Notes under the pieces: model-generated
The model's input: the letters and a program-made list of their open reading frames with translations, nothing else
Databases searched by the model: none
Told to the model about the DNA's origin: nothing
Translations under genes and position numbers: made by a program
Assembly (NCBI GenBank): GCA_016946835.1
Contig: JACVTC010000141.1
Location: forward strand, 352,388 to 416,387
Direction of reading: 5' to 3'
DNA: 64,000 nucleotides
Origin: Neocallimastix lanati (nom. inval.)
Taxonomy: Eukaryota > Neocallimastigomycota > Neocallimastigomycetes > Neocallimastigales > Neocallimastigaceae
Shown here: piece by piece, positions 38,001 to 50,487 of the stretch
Position numbering within the stretch: position 1 is the stretch's first letter
Layout: every line of letters begins with the position of its first letter

Positions 38001-40586
38001 ATTTTCTTTATTTATTTCCTCTATTTTTGTAGTTTCCTTTGATAATTCTTGATCTAGTATTGTAATTTCATGATTATTATTTTCATCTACCATTGTTTCA
38101 GAATTAAATGTCCTATTAATTTCTTTTTCAATATCAAGAGTACTAGATTCATTAAAATTAAGAGTAGGTATATTTAAACCAAGATAATCCTTCGTTTTAT
38201 TATTTGAATTTGTTGGTTTCATTGAATTATTCAAAGATGAACCTATTGGGGATTTCTCTTTATTAACATCCTTAATTATACTAGCCTTTTTAATATTAGA
38301 AATTTTTTTTTCAATTTCCTTTCTTTCTTTAATGCACTTGATTCTAATTGACTCTTCAACTTCATCTCTAAAATAACGAAGACTTAAATTAAGTCTTGCA
38401 TTACGTTTCAATGCTAAAATTTGAGAATATTTTACTTTAGTCATAATATTAGACATTTCATTAATATTAATATTTTGTACTTCTGGAAGTGAAAGGTAAA
38501 GAAGACCCCAAGTTCTAATATCAAGTTCATCTGAATTATCATCGATAGGTTTAGAATTATAGTTCTTAGAAAAAATACCAATATTAGAAGAATCGTCTTC
38601 ACCAGAATTACCCATAGACATATTGTTAATTTTTTCAATATCAACTTTATTTACATAGGAAGGATCAATAATTAAATCATACCTTTCACTTATTGGGACA
38701 CTAGAAAGAATTCGTTGCCTGCTCTTACCTGCTAAACCTGCAGGTGAAAGTTGAAAAGTTCCAAGAGAGCAAATTACACACTTTACTAATTCTTTAAGAG
38801 TAGGTAACATAAAAAGAACAAATGAGGCTCTAGAATGGTTTTCAATGTGAGCCATCTCTTTACCACTAGCAGCAATTACTTCACCTTCAATCTTAATAAC
38901 ACCTCCAGCACCAGCTTCAACAATTTCTGGTTTTTCTGGCCAAACTGCATATATTTGAAATGCATTAACTACTTCCATAACTGGTTTATCTTTTTTTACA
39001 TCTTTTTTATCTTCATAAAATGCAATAGTTCCAGGATTACTCAAATGACCACCATCTTCAAGTGATGAGGCAGATGAAGAAAATTGAGAATATAAACTAT
39101 TTTGACTTCTGCTATTATGTTGCTTATTCTTTTTCTTTAAAAATTTTTTAGCTACTGATTGAATTTCAGAAATACCATTATTAGAATTATTTGTAGAATT
39201 ATTGCTTTCTTTAGAACTTATGACTATCCAATAACGTTTCCATTCTGTAGCATAATTAATTCTAGCTTGAATATATCCTTCATAATGAACATTTTTATAA
39301 TTTGATGGTGTAATTGACTGGATTAATGCATTTGGTAATTCTAATGGATTATATTCATAAGAATACCAAATATTAAAGAAGCATGAACGTTTTAATAAAT
39401 AGTAAGTATATAATTCATTTAATTTAGATTGCTCAAAACAAGAAAGACGAATAGCTACTACCCAATTATTTGCCAAATATGAAGTAGATGTTGCTAATGT
39501 GAAAAGATTTAAACCAGCAGTAGAAAGGGTCAAAAAATTATTATAAGGAAATGGTGGTTGTTCTCCTTCATCACAATTTATTAAATCAACTATTGAATCT
39601 GAAATATTAATATATTTTGTTTCCTGATTATCTTTTATTTTTTTAACTGTATCTGGATGAGGAACAAGTTCCGTTTGAATAATATTTCTAACCTTATTAA
39701 AATTCTTCTCTTCAGAATTAAGATAATCATTTTCTTCGTTAACTCTCCAAAATTTTAAAACAGGTCCCCAAAGTTCCACCCACCATTTAGTCCATAAAGG
39801 ACCCGATATGGTTGGAAATGGTTTTCCGTCAGGTTGAATATCATTTCTCTTATAAAGTAAGCCTGATATATATAACTTTTCTGAATATGTATGGAAATAT
39901 TTTTCTATTGATCGAATATTTTCTTTTTCTATACTTTCTATATCATAAAGTGTTGAACATGTAACAGATGTTTTCAATCCTGATAAATGTATTTTTTCTG
40001 AAGCCGAATTTTTTACTTCATCTCCATTTGATATATTCGAGGTTTTTGTATCAATAATTAAATGAGTATGTGTAATTGGACTTTGATCGTTATCTGTACT
40101 TGAGGGTGATAAGGGAGTCATACTATTCTTAGTAATAGTTGATTCATCCAATATAAAATTTTTAAAAATAGGAGAACTTAAAAACTCCTTTGTTTCTTCG
40201 GAAAGAGTTGGAGTAACGAGTTTCTCTATTTTAATAATAATTTCAAAAAGTAATAATAATAATAAATAAAAATATAATAATATAAAAAATATGTATACAT
40301 TATTTAATTATATTTATTTTATTTTTTTTATATTAAAATTTTAAAATATATTTGTAAAATTAAAAAAGAATATATATTTTAAAAATATTTTAAAAAGTAA
40401 AAAAATTGAAAATAAAAGGTATTATTATAATATTTAAATTTGAAATTATTAAAGAAATATCAATTAACAATTTAAATATATAAATTTTATTTAATATATA
40501 ATAACATTTAAAAATATCTTAATTTAAGGAATTGAAATTATAAATTACTTTTATAGAAATTATTTTATATGCATACCTTCATGCAT
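35004..40586 (-). CDS. Caf120/Skg3-like double PH-domain protein with primase-like C-terminal tail
   Basis: Main exon 35004..40225 plus a proposed 10-bp first exon 40577..40586 (ATG CAT GAA G, donor GTATGC, acceptor AATAG) gives 1743 residues. The frame has no ATG before residue 40 of the long exon except through this splice. Residues about 123-268 form a PH-like domain ([71 protein letters not shown]). A second lies at about 310-500 ([50 protein letters not shown]). This pairing is that of fungal Caf120/Skg3, linked to CCR4-NOT and the bud-neck cortex. A disordered middle with proline motifs, a Ser-Glu repeat and an His/Arg/Ser region follow. The last about 111 residues ([20 protein letters not shown] to DVWHNLKIK) resemble the winged-helix segment at the end of D5/P4-type primase-helicases. 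Confidence 0.8.
36100..36225. repeat. (TCTGAT)n hexanucleotide repeat encoding Ser-Glu
   Basis: A nearly pure TCTGAT array on the plus strand is read in the minus frame as alternating Ser and Glu, with Thr-Glu at one end, in the disordered middle of the Caf120-like protein. It would form an acidic, casein-kinase-2-type phosphorylatable stretch. Confidence 0.9.
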
Positions 40587-42352
40587 TCTAAATAGTTTAT
40601 TGCTATAATTTTAATATTCAAAATAATATTATTATTGTTAATAAAAATGGGATAAAGTAAATTATTTTATATTTACAATTCAATATCAAAAAATGGTTGT
40701 TTTGTAAAAAAAATATATATATATATATATATATATATTTTTTGTTATATGTGAATAAATATTTTCTAAAACTTTTTTATTATTATTATTATTATAAAAA
40801 AAAAAATAATAAAATAAGCCCTCAGTTTCTATTCATTTTTGAAAAAATGTTTGTCTATATTAAAATTTTAAATATTAAATATTAGAATTATAATTTTATA
40901 TTTCTTATTTTATTAAATATTATATAAAAATATAAAAAGATTAAATTATATTAATTAAAATAAGAACATATAAAATTTTATTATATCAAAAAAGTTACAA
41001 GAAGGTTAATTTAATTATATATATATCAATTATTTAACATTATTTTTCAAGAATAAAAATAATTTATGTATATTTGACTTTATATTAAAAAAAAAAAAAA
41101 AAAAAAAAGTAATAAGACATATTTTATATATAATAAACAAAGCCTGATTTTTTTATTATAATTGTTAATGTTTTCGATATTTCATTTACTATTTTTTAGT
41201 GTTTTTCCATGTAATATTTTTATAATTTTAATATATTATATTATACCTTTTCATTTTTTTTTTTTAATTACTTTTAATTTAATAATTTTATACAATTATT
41301 AATATTAGTTTTATTATTAGTATTATTATTATTATTATCATTATTACTATTATTATATTATTATTATTTCCTACATAATAGTAGTAGTAATTATTTTTAT
41401 TAGATATTCTTTAATGTTAAATAACTTTATTAAAATATTAATTAGTTATAGTCACATATTGTATTATTTTGAATTTACTGCTCATTTTCTTTTTATTTTA
41501 TATTTCTTGCTTTATTTTGTTTTTAACTTTTAGATTATTTTTTAAAAAAATATAAACATTTATATTTTTAATTTTTATTTTCTATTATTAATTGAATTAA
41601 TTAATTATTAAATTGATTATTAAATTTTTTATTTAATTAATTACTGCATAAACATGTTTATATCAATATTGTTTATATATATATATATATATTTCTTTTA
41701 CAATAAATTTGAAAAAATATTTAAATTATCAACTTTCAATTTCGATTTATTATCTTAAATTTTTTTTAATTTCTAACAAGCCATATACAGTAAAAAATAT
41801 ATATATTTATAGTCACTCTATTTACTATTAAAAAAAGTCTCATTTACAACAAAAAATAGTAGCCCTTTTAATACTATTATTAATTTGCTTTTAATTTTTA
41901 ATTTTTAATTTTTTTTTTTTTTTTTTTTTTTTTTATTAATAATAAAATAAAAAATAAAACAAGAAAATATAATAACCAAGATATAGTAACAATAGAATTA
42001 CAATTTAAAAAAATAATGATAAATGTAATTTCTTTGTTCTATTTAATTATATAAACGATAGGAACAAAAAATAAAAAATAAATAAAAAAAATAAAATATT
42101 AATAAGTAGAAAAAAAAATTATATATTATTTATAAAAAATATCATTATAAATACAACAAATAACTATATACTATATACTAAAGTATACATAATATTGATA
42201 TTGATTAATAATATAAAAAACTATATAATATTGATGTTAATTAATAATAAAAAACTATAAACTATATAAAATATTGATAGTCTATGTAATATAATATTGA
42301 TATTAATAAAAAAAATAACTATTATCAAATGGAACTAGAAATAAAGGAATGT
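40587..42352. other. Intergenic region upstream of the Caf120-like gene
   Basis: AT-only sequence. (TA)n runs lie at about 40711-40738 and 41678-41692. Poly(A) is at about 41090-41107 and poly(T) at about 41910-41933, with ATT/AGT runs at about 41320-41370. Short open frames here are low complexity. No exon-like structure was seen. Confidence 0.5.
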
Positions 42353-42390
42353 GTATCATTTCACAAATGTGCATTTCGCAATGTGGCTTA
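42353..42390. repeat. Left terminal repeat of a MULE-like element
   Basis: TCATTTCACAAATGTGCATT followed by TCGCAATGTGGCTT is matched, inverted, near 45370-45436 and again at 54296-54327 beside the second MULE relic. A short internal inverted repeat (AATGTGGC/GCCACATT) spans 42378-42415. Confidence 0.5.
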
Positions 42391-42439
42391 AAATATTTTT
42401 AATTAATTGCCACATTATTTTTATTAATTAAATTATAAT

Positions 42440-42444
42440 TAATA

Positions 42445-42487
<43 letters not shown>
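42440..42487. repeat. (ATT)n microsatellite at the LTR edge
   Basis: About 15 ATT units lie directly beyond the LTR. They may be the insertion target or a tail expansion. Confidence 0.8.
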
Positions 42488-42489
<2 letters not shown>

Positions 42490-42771
42490 CGACTATCGGT
42501 AGAAAAAAGACACAAAGATAAAATAATACCTTTAATATTGTTTTGTATTAATAATTATTATTAACACTTTATTTATTTAAGTTTTTTATAAAAGAGAGAG
42601 AGTACAGTTTTTAAAGTATAACAATTGTTTACATAAATATATGAATAAAATTAAATTATGAATAAATACATGTGACGTCATATGTTAGAATAATTTATAT
42701 GTATATACATTTTTATTAAATTAAATTTATGTTATTATATAATTATTATATAATAATCTTGATTGTTAACA
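42488..42771 (-). repeat. 3' LTR of the copia element
   Basis: On the minus strand a polypurine tract (GAGGGGGGAG) right after the pol stop is followed by TGTTAACAATCAAG. This is the expected PPT/LTR junction with a TG start. A TATAAAA box and an AATAAA lie inside. The far end is not certain; sequence becomes an ATT array below 42488. No matching 5' LTR was found in the window. Confidence 0.65.
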
Positions 42772-42784
42772 CTCCCCCCTCAAA

Positions 42785-44791
42785 CTAGTTTTTATGTATA
42801 AAAACTTGGTTTGCGAAGTTCGTCATATCTTTTCCATTTTTATTTTTAGTGAGTACGTCAGCTAACATTTGTTTAGATTCAATATATTCTAATTTTATAT
42901 TTCCTTTTTCAATATTATCTTTGTTGAAAAAATACTTGATTGAAATATGCTTTAGTTTAGTGTTTATTTCATCATTTTCTATATTTGTTTTACTTGCTAT
43001 ATTATCAGTATAAATTGTTATTGGTTTTTTAAAGTTAAATAATTCTTTAAGAATATTTCTAAAATATAAAACCTTTTTTACACATTCTGAAGTACTGATA
43101 TATTCAGCTTCGGCTGTCGATGTAGCTACTATTGTTTGTTTTTTAGAATACCAGCATATAGGATTTTTACACATTAGGATAATATGCCCTGAAGTTGATT
43201 TTCTATCTTTGATGTCTCCAGCGAAATCCGAATCAGTGTAACCGATAATTTCACCTTCACCATCATAACATATTTTATAATATTTTGTGTTATTTAAATA
43301 TTTTAATATATTAGTAACTTTTACCCAATCTGTAATAATAGGATTTTCTGAATTTCTTGCAGCTTTATGTACTGCAAAAGAAATATCAGGTCTAGTACAT
43401 TTGGATAAATATATTAACATGCCTATGGCACTTTTGTAGACTGTTCTATCAAAGGGTTTATTATTTTCACCTTTGATATTATCACCAACACATGGAGTAC
43501 TTACTTTTCTTGTATATTTTATGTTAAAATTTTCCAAAATCTTATTAATATAATTTACTTGAGAGATTATATATTTATTATCAATTTTCTTTACTTCAAT
43601 TCCAAGAATATAATTTATTTGTTCTGATTTGGATATTTTAAAATTATTCTTTATAATATTAATTGTATTTTGTATTTCTATTTTTATACCTGTAATGACC
43701 ATGTCATCTACATATACACCTATTATAACTAATACATCACCTTTTTCATTTTTCTTAACGAATATACATTTTTCTGTTATTAATTGAGTATATCCGTTTT
43801 TGATTAAAAATTTTGATAAAGTTTTGTTCCATTGTCGGCCAGATTGCTTCAACCCATACAATGCCTTATTCAACTTCCACCATCCCCTCCCAAAGTTAGG
43901 ATCTCCTGGCGGAATAGACATATAGATTTCTTTGTCTAAATCTGCATTGAGATACGCAGCTTTAATATCTAATTGTTGAATTGGCCATTTGTATTTTGCA
44001 GCAAGGGAGAAAATAAGTTTTAAGGTGTCTGTATTGAGAGTCGGAGAATAGGTCAAATCATAATCGATACCACGTCTTTGTCTAAAACCTCTAGCTACAA
44101 GACGTGCTTTTCTTTTGGTAATAATATATTCACCATTATATTTATTTGCAAAAACCCACTTTGAAGAAATAATATTTTTTCCTTTAGGAATATACTTTAC
44201 AAAAGTAAAAATATTATTATCATATAAATTTTTAAGTTCATCCTGAATTGCTTTTTCCCATTCTTCGTGGTTTTTATATGTTATAGCTTCAGTATAGGAA
44301 AGAGGAACATTTGTGGAAATGGTAGCAACATATCTATTATTATTTATTCTTTTGTATTTAATAGGCCGTAAAATGCTCTCTTCATAATCAACTTCAGAAA
44401 AATTTCTTTTTAAATTAATATTGTTATTAATGATATTTGAATTATTTTTAATAAAAGCAACATTACTTTGGCTATTATCAATATAGGAAGTATTTTCAGA
44501 ATTATTATAATATAAATTATTTTTATTTATATTTTTATTCTTTTTGTTATTTGAGATTTTATTATTTAATAATTTATTATTTAAATTAAAATTATTATTA
44601 ATATTTAAATTTTTATTAAAATTTAGTATATCTTGTGAAACATTTTTTGTTTTGTCAATAACAAGTTGCCTTCTTCCTCTTTTAAAGTTTAGTTTTATCC
44701 TTTTGTTTACATTAAGAGAAGGTGTTTTTATGAAATTATTGATTTCATCAGTTTTTGTTAATATTCTTCTTTTTTTTCCAAACTCCTTCAA
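42785..44791 (-). CDS. Ty1/copia pol fragment: linker, reverse transcriptase and RNase H
   Basis: A 668-codon open frame. Residues 1-165 are an Asn/Lys-rich linker. The reverse transcriptase (RVT_2) follows from TYKNHEEWEKAIQDELKNLY, with SSKWVFANKYNGEYIITKRK, ARLVARGFRQRRGIDYDLTY, the LDIKAAYL aspartate and the YVDD catalytic box (GVYVDDMVITG). The C-terminal RNase H has YTDSDFAGDIKDRKSTSGH, STAEAEYISTSE and a YTDN motif. The tail MLADVLTKN is typical of copia. Gag, protease and integrase are missing: the frame begins where MULE sequence ends. The reading frame and catalytic residues are intact, so it is young, but alone it cannot be a full element. The first Met lies in the junction and may be artefactual. 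Confidence 0.9.
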   Translation of the reverse strand: MKEFGKKRRILTKTDEINNFIKTPSLNVNKRIKLNFKRGRRQLVIDKTKNVSQDILNFNKNLNINNNFNLNNKLLNNKISNNKKNKNINKNNLYYNNSENTSYIDNSQSNVAFIKNNSNIINNNINLKRNFSEVDYEESILRPIKYKRINNNRYVATISTNVPLSYTEAITYKNHEEWEKAIQDELKNLYDNNIFTFVKYIPKGKNIISSKWVFANKYNGEYIITKRKARLVARGFRQRRGIDYDLTYSPTLNTDTLKLIFSLAAKYKWPIQQLDIKAAYLNADLDKEIYMSIPPGDPNFGRGWWKLNKALYGLKQSGRQWNKTLSKFLIKNGYTQLITEKCIFVKKNEKGDVLVIIGVYVDDMVITGIKIEIQNTINIIKNNFKISKSEQINYILGIEVKKIDNKYIISQVNYINKILENFNIKYTRKVSTPCVGDNIKGENNKPFDRTVYKSAIGMLIYLSKCTRPDISFAVHKAARNSENPIITDWVKVTNILKYLNNTKYYKICYDGEGEIIGYTDSDFAGDIKDRKSTSGHIILMCKNPICWYSKKQTIVATSTAEAEYISTSECVKKVLYFRNILKELFNFKKPITIYTDNIASKTNIENDEINTKLKHISIKYFFNKDNIEKGNIKLEYIESKQMLADVLTKNKNGKDMTNFANQVFIHKN

Positions 44792-45130
44792 TTTTCCTTT
44801 TGTAATTATTGTAAGATAAAGATTCTTCTCTTTTTAAATGATAAATCAATTCATATAAAGAAGGTTTTTGGTAAAACAATTTTTTTAAGTAATTGTTAAA
44901 AGATTCTGAAGCATTATTTGTTATGTGGTTTATATCGTTATAATAATTCCAATATTGAATATCATATTTATATAAATAAGTCTTATTAAAATATTCCAAA
45001 AAATTTAAAAAATTGAAATAATTATATATTTGACATATAATTTTAATATGATTATAAATATCAAATATATATGAAGCATTGGATATACTTTTTTCAAAAT
45101 CACAATGCAAAATTTTTGGTGTAACAATAA
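44792..45130 (-). pseudogene. MULE-type transposase fragment
   Basis: Minus-strand frame: HCDFEKSISNASYIFDIYNH, then YWNYYNDINHITNNASESFN and NYLKKLFYQKPSLYELIYHL. The DFE followed by an NNASESFNN segment is the end of a Mutator-like transposase catalytic core and its downstream region. The same DF(E/K)-x-x-ISN block occurs in the relic at 53500-53790. It is cut at its 3' side by the copia pol fragment, and its 5' part is missing. Confidence 0.65.
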
Positions 45131-45369
45131 TATTATTATTATATTTACTTTCATTCTTTTTTAATTTTATATTTTATATTTTATTTTATTATTTATTTTT
45201 TTAAATTTTTTATTTTACTTTATTATTTATTTTTTTTATTTTTATTTTTTTTTTTTATTTTATATATATATATATATATATTTTTACTGTAAATGTTATT
45301 AAAATTAAATTAAAAAATAAAAATAAAAATAAAAACAAAAATAAATTTAACCCTATTCCTATTCATTTA
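45131..45369. other. T-rich interior of the MULE relic
   Basis: Decayed sequence: a few further MULE-like codons (NNNNIIVTPKI-type) up to about 45160, then T-rich and (TA)n DNA. No intact frame. Confidence 0.4.
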
Positions 45370-45436
45370 TTTTTACAAGCCACATTTTAATACATGAATA
45401 AATAATCAAACATAAATTATGTCGAAATGCAATACT
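45370..45436. repeat. Right terminal repeat of the MULE-like element (diverged)
   Basis: AAGCCACATT at about 45376 and CGAAATGCAA at about 45422 are the inverted counterparts of the AATGTGGCTT and TGCATTTCG words at 42353-42390. They are separated by an insertion of about 35 bp. This would make the nested MULE about 3.1 kb including the copia piece. Confidence 0.4.
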
Positions 45437-45633
45437 CCCGGATTAAATATAATTTGTATCACATTTAATTATATTTTAATTTTTTATGTAACATAAATAA
45501 ATTCCAAAAATTCTATAAAAAAACAATTAATACTTTATTATTTTAGATTTTAAATTAAATGTATATATTACTACTTTCATATTTATTTATTTATTTTTTA
45601 TTATTATTATTACTATTACTATTTTTTTTCATA

Positions 45634-45765
<132 letters not shown>

Positions 45766-45929
45766 TTAAAAATAAATATCTAAAATAATAATTTTAATAT
45801 AATTATTTTATTTTGTGCTTAAATTTTTTTCTTCTTTTTAGATTAGTAATAGTTATTTAATACTTATTAAAAAAAAATACATAAAAATAAATACATGAAA
45901 TTTTTTAAATTAATATTAAAAACTATGTT

Positions 45930-46440
45930 ATGAGTTTCGAGGACGAAATGAGTCTATAACTCTTCCCATTCATAGATGATAACTCCATGTGGATAAATAG
46001 TACCTTTCGAATCTGTATCAGAATTTCTTCTTTGCCTAATTAGACAACAAGGTAGGTCTAATGGTATACAAATTGATCATAATGTTAAAATTACTAATCA
46101 CAATAGGAAAAACATTAGTAAGGAACTCCGCAAGTCCCTCAAAATGTGAAATCTGGAAAGAAGATTCTTTCGAAGGTGATTGAAGTATATTATTAATAAA
46201 AACACCTTTTTTCTCCCGAACCAATTTTTAAAATTTCATATATTGCATTTCCACCAAGAAGGAGACTCAATAAGTAAAATTTAATATTGTCATCAAAATC
46301 TTCTTCTTTTCATCAGGAATATTGATTTCTAATAAACCATTAAAGAAAATTTAATAAAATTTCATCAATAAAATGAATGAACTGTTTCCTAAATTCTTAA
46401 ATTTAGAACATAAAAGTATCCAATGTATAAAACTATATAT
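45930..46440 (-). mobile_element. Third LINE 3' fragment (decayed)
   Basis: Minus strand, in pieces: INNILQSPSKESSFQISHFE, GLAEFLTNVFPIVISNF and INLYTIRPT align with the intact copy at 14250. Upstream pieces correspond to FIDEI and the GGNA block. The ORF end (HPHGVIYDEW-like) lies at about 45960-46000. Frameshifts and stops are present, and no poly(A) or target duplication was recognised, so it is older. Confidence 0.7.
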
Positions 46441-46449
46441 GCTTCTACT

Positions 46450-47299
46450 TATGCTACATGAGGTGGAAAGAATCAATTCCTACAAGAATATAAAAAAGTA
46501 TATAATTATATAACTATCCAAAAAAAAATATAAAAAAATATTTGATAAATATAAAATTTTAATACTACATATGAATGATTCATACATGAAGAAATTGTAA
46601 ATACGTGAAAAATTGAAAATATGGGAAAAAGAAACTAGTTCTTAAAATTTTTTAAAATTAATTAATATCTTTGATAAAAATATCTACTACAAACAGCTGT
46701 AATAAGCAATTATACCAAAGAATTTGTTGAGCAATATTTGAATTTTTTACCGTCACACTCGTTACAACGAAAATTAAGATGATCTAAAATAAAATTATAT
46801 TTGAAAGTATTAAATAAATTAAAATATACAATTTAATAATTATTTTTTATAATAAATTTCATTAATTAATGAAACAAAAGTCAACATAATATAAAAAAGT
46901 ATAAATATAATAATTATAATGTTAATTTATATTTGATATAAATAAAGATTAAGGGAAAATTTTAAAATATATAAAAATAAGCAATATTTAACACCCAAAA
47001 AAATTGGAATTAAGTTTTTTTCTTTTTATTTGATTGTCAATATCTATTTATTTATTTATTTATTTATTTATTCATTCATTCATTTTTCTTAGGATTTATG
47101 TATACTAAATTAAAAAAATAATATAAAATATTTTAAAGTTGTTTTCTTCTTTAACCTGAGTTTACAATATATTATTTGAATATATATATATATATATATA
47201 TATATTTGGTTTTATGGCTATTGTTTTATTTAGTATTACTATTATTTAAATAGCAAATAATTTTTGATGTAATAAAATTTGAAATTATTCTTATTTGAA

Positions 47300-47332
<33 letters not shown>

Positions 47333-47394
47333 ATATTTGATTAATTATATTTTTAACAAAAAAAAAAAAAAAAAAACATTAAATTTATTATAAT
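46450..47394. other. Intergenic region with one exon-like patch
   Basis: AT-rich sequence with (TA)n at about 47180-47204 and 47312-47331, a TATT/TTCA tetranucleotide run at about 47045-47085 and poly(A) at about 47360. At about 46715-46783 a minus-strand patch reads HLNFRCNECDGKKFKYC between an acceptor-like TTTTAG and a donor-like GTATAA. Its parent gene or repeat is unknown. Confidence 0.4.
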
Positions 47395-47929
47395 TTATTC
47401 GGTTGATGGATTAAATTCTTCATTAAATAAGTCCTCGATAAACTGATCTAAATTATTATTAATTTCTTCAGCATTCTCCTCAAGAATTTCTTCTAAAATA
47501 ATATCTGATATGCTATAATTAATATTAACATTTAATCAAAGTTAATTAAATAAGCATTTATATTATTATTTTTATATATTGAATTTTGAATTTTAAAATT
47601 ATTTCTATTTAATTAATAATTAATTATTATAATAAGCTTTATATATATATATATATTAAAAAAAAATTCTAAAAATTATACCTTTCAATAATTTCCCATG
47701 GATTAAAAACTGAAAATATTTCACTCTCAATTATATTATCATTTTTTTTTAAATCGTCTGGAAATATTCCACATCCAAAGCCATTCATAGAATTTTCATT
47801 TAAATATAATAAGAATCGTTCCCTTCCTTTCATAATATTTTTTTTCATTAAGCTTGATATCCTTATCACATTAATTTGCTCTTTTAATTAATAAAATTAT
47901 TTATATTGAAGTTAAAAAATTTAAAAATA

Positions 47930-47960
<31 letters not shown>

Positions 47961-50447
47961 ATATATTTTATTTCTATAACTATTAATATTTAAATATTAA
48001 TCATATTAAATATAATATATTAAATAGTAATTACCTTCAAGATTGGTAGTATCTAATAATTTTGAATGATTGTAAAATATTTATAATATTTTGGAAAAAG
48101 AAATATTATATATATATTCACAATAAAAATAAAGTTTATTAATTTTAACTAATACGATCAATATCAAACAATAAATAGTTAATTTATTTATAAAAAAAAA
48201 TAAATAAAAGCATACCATTAATATCATGTTTACTTTGATTATTATTTGAAATTTTAAGTGATTCTTTAACTTTTTTTGTATTTCTTGAATTTATGTATGA
48301 TCTAACCATAGGATTTGAAATTACTCGTTTAACTTTTAAATTTGGATTATAAAAAAAGTAAGACAGTGAATCTTCAGATTTTTCTTCAAAAGCTGATTCT
48401 GATTCCCCTGTTGATGTATTACTTGATGAATATGTTATCTCTGTATTAACGGAATCTTCAGAGATATTAAATGATACTGATGAAGAATTTACAATATCTT
48501 CACAATTTTCTTTATCTTTTTTTCTCCTAATAATTTCTTTAATATTGTTATTTTTTGTTTGTTTATTAGTATTTCTATTATTTAACATTGTGGAAGATAT
48601 TAATGAATTTTTTATTGAAGAGTCAAGATTTCCTTCATAAGTATTACCACTTAAATCGATAAATGACTTATCATCATTTTTATTCTTTTTTTGTCTTTTT
48701 TGATTTTTATTTTCCTTGAGTTTTATAACAATTTCATTTTGTATTTCTTTTTTCATAGTTTTCCAATTCATGCTTTTATGATCATGGGTATTATTCTTTT
48801 TTGAAATATTAATATTTGTTATATTTTCATTAACTTCAATATTAGTATCATTGTTTTTGTTATCAATACTCTTTATATTATTTTCATTATTGTCATTTAA
48901 AATTTCTGCACTAATAATTTCTTTATTACTAATTGTATCATTATCCTTTAACGTTTTCTGACTGGAAATTTTATTAATATTTTTGTTTTCATCTTCTCTG
49001 TATTCATTTTCATTTATCTCATTAATACTTTCATTTTCAATTAAATTATTATTATCAACAAGAAAAGACTTTGATTTATTATTTTTATTTATAATGCTTA
49101 TCGGATATTCAGTGTCATCAATAATTGGAATATCAGGTAGCTTTATTACATCCAAATTAGAATTTTTATCATTATAATTTCTATTTATATTAACATCATT
49201 TCTTAAATTATTATCTTTAATAATATATGATTAAAATATTAATAGTTTGAAATTTTTTTTAAAAAAAAAAATAAAAAATAAAAAAATTTATATAAAGAAG
49301 ATAAAATATAGAAATAAAAAATTGAAAAATGAAAAATAAAATTAAATATATATATATAATAAAGGTATTAAAAATAGTATATTATTAAACAATATAAAAT
49401 AACTTAAAATTTTTTAATTTTTATATAAAAAAATGAAGTTATTTAATATTACCAATTCGATTATCTTTATAATTTTCTATTTCTTTACTAATATTCACAG
49501 ACAAATTCTCATCACCAATTGTAATATTAGCATCATTATTATTTATAATTTCTGATATATTAGCTATATTTTCAATTGTAGTATCAATATTATTTTTGAA
49601 GTTTTCTATTTTCAAAGAATTAAAAGTATTATCAATTACTTCATTATTTAAAGCATGATTTGAATTTAAATCATTTATATAAGTATTGTTATTGTTATTA
49701 TTATTTAATGAACTTTTTAATAATTCTTTACTTAAAATTTCTTTTATTGCATTTTCTATTATTTGTTTCATATCTTTATCATCTTTATTTATGTTTTTAT
49801 CATCATTATCATATATGTCATCCAACTTCATTGGTATTTCATCAATGTCTTCTTGATTCTATATATATTTATATTATAAATTTAAGTATCAACAAAAAAT
49901 TAAATTAAATTAAAAAAAAAAATAAATAAGTAAAGCAATATTATTAATTGAGTTAATTTATAAGCAATCAATATAAATATATTATACTTATTAATACTAT
50001 ATAACTATAAATTTAAATTTAATAAAATTATTTTATATATAATAAGTACATTATTAATTTTTTCTTTAATATTTTTTTTTTTAAAACAATAGTTATTAAT
50101 TTTTGGTTTATACTCTGGAACACAAATTGGAACTTTTTTCGTTAATTTTTTTAGTTTTTCGTCACTCCTTTTTAATGCGTCATCTTTTCTTTTTATATCA
50201 TTTTTAATAGTATGTTTTGACAGTAATCCAGAACGCGATTTAAACGTATTTTTTCCATTGATATCTAATTTAAATTCTGGTTTTGATTCATTTTTAATTA
50301 TATTTTTATTACTCTTTGATATTTTTTTATTCCCTAATTTCCTTTCAATATCCATAGTAAGAGACTCTAAATTAAATAATTTATGAAATTTTAAAATTTT
50401 TATATATAAATAATTAACAATTATTAATAAATTATTAAAAATTGTTT

Positions 50448-50487
<40 letters not shown>

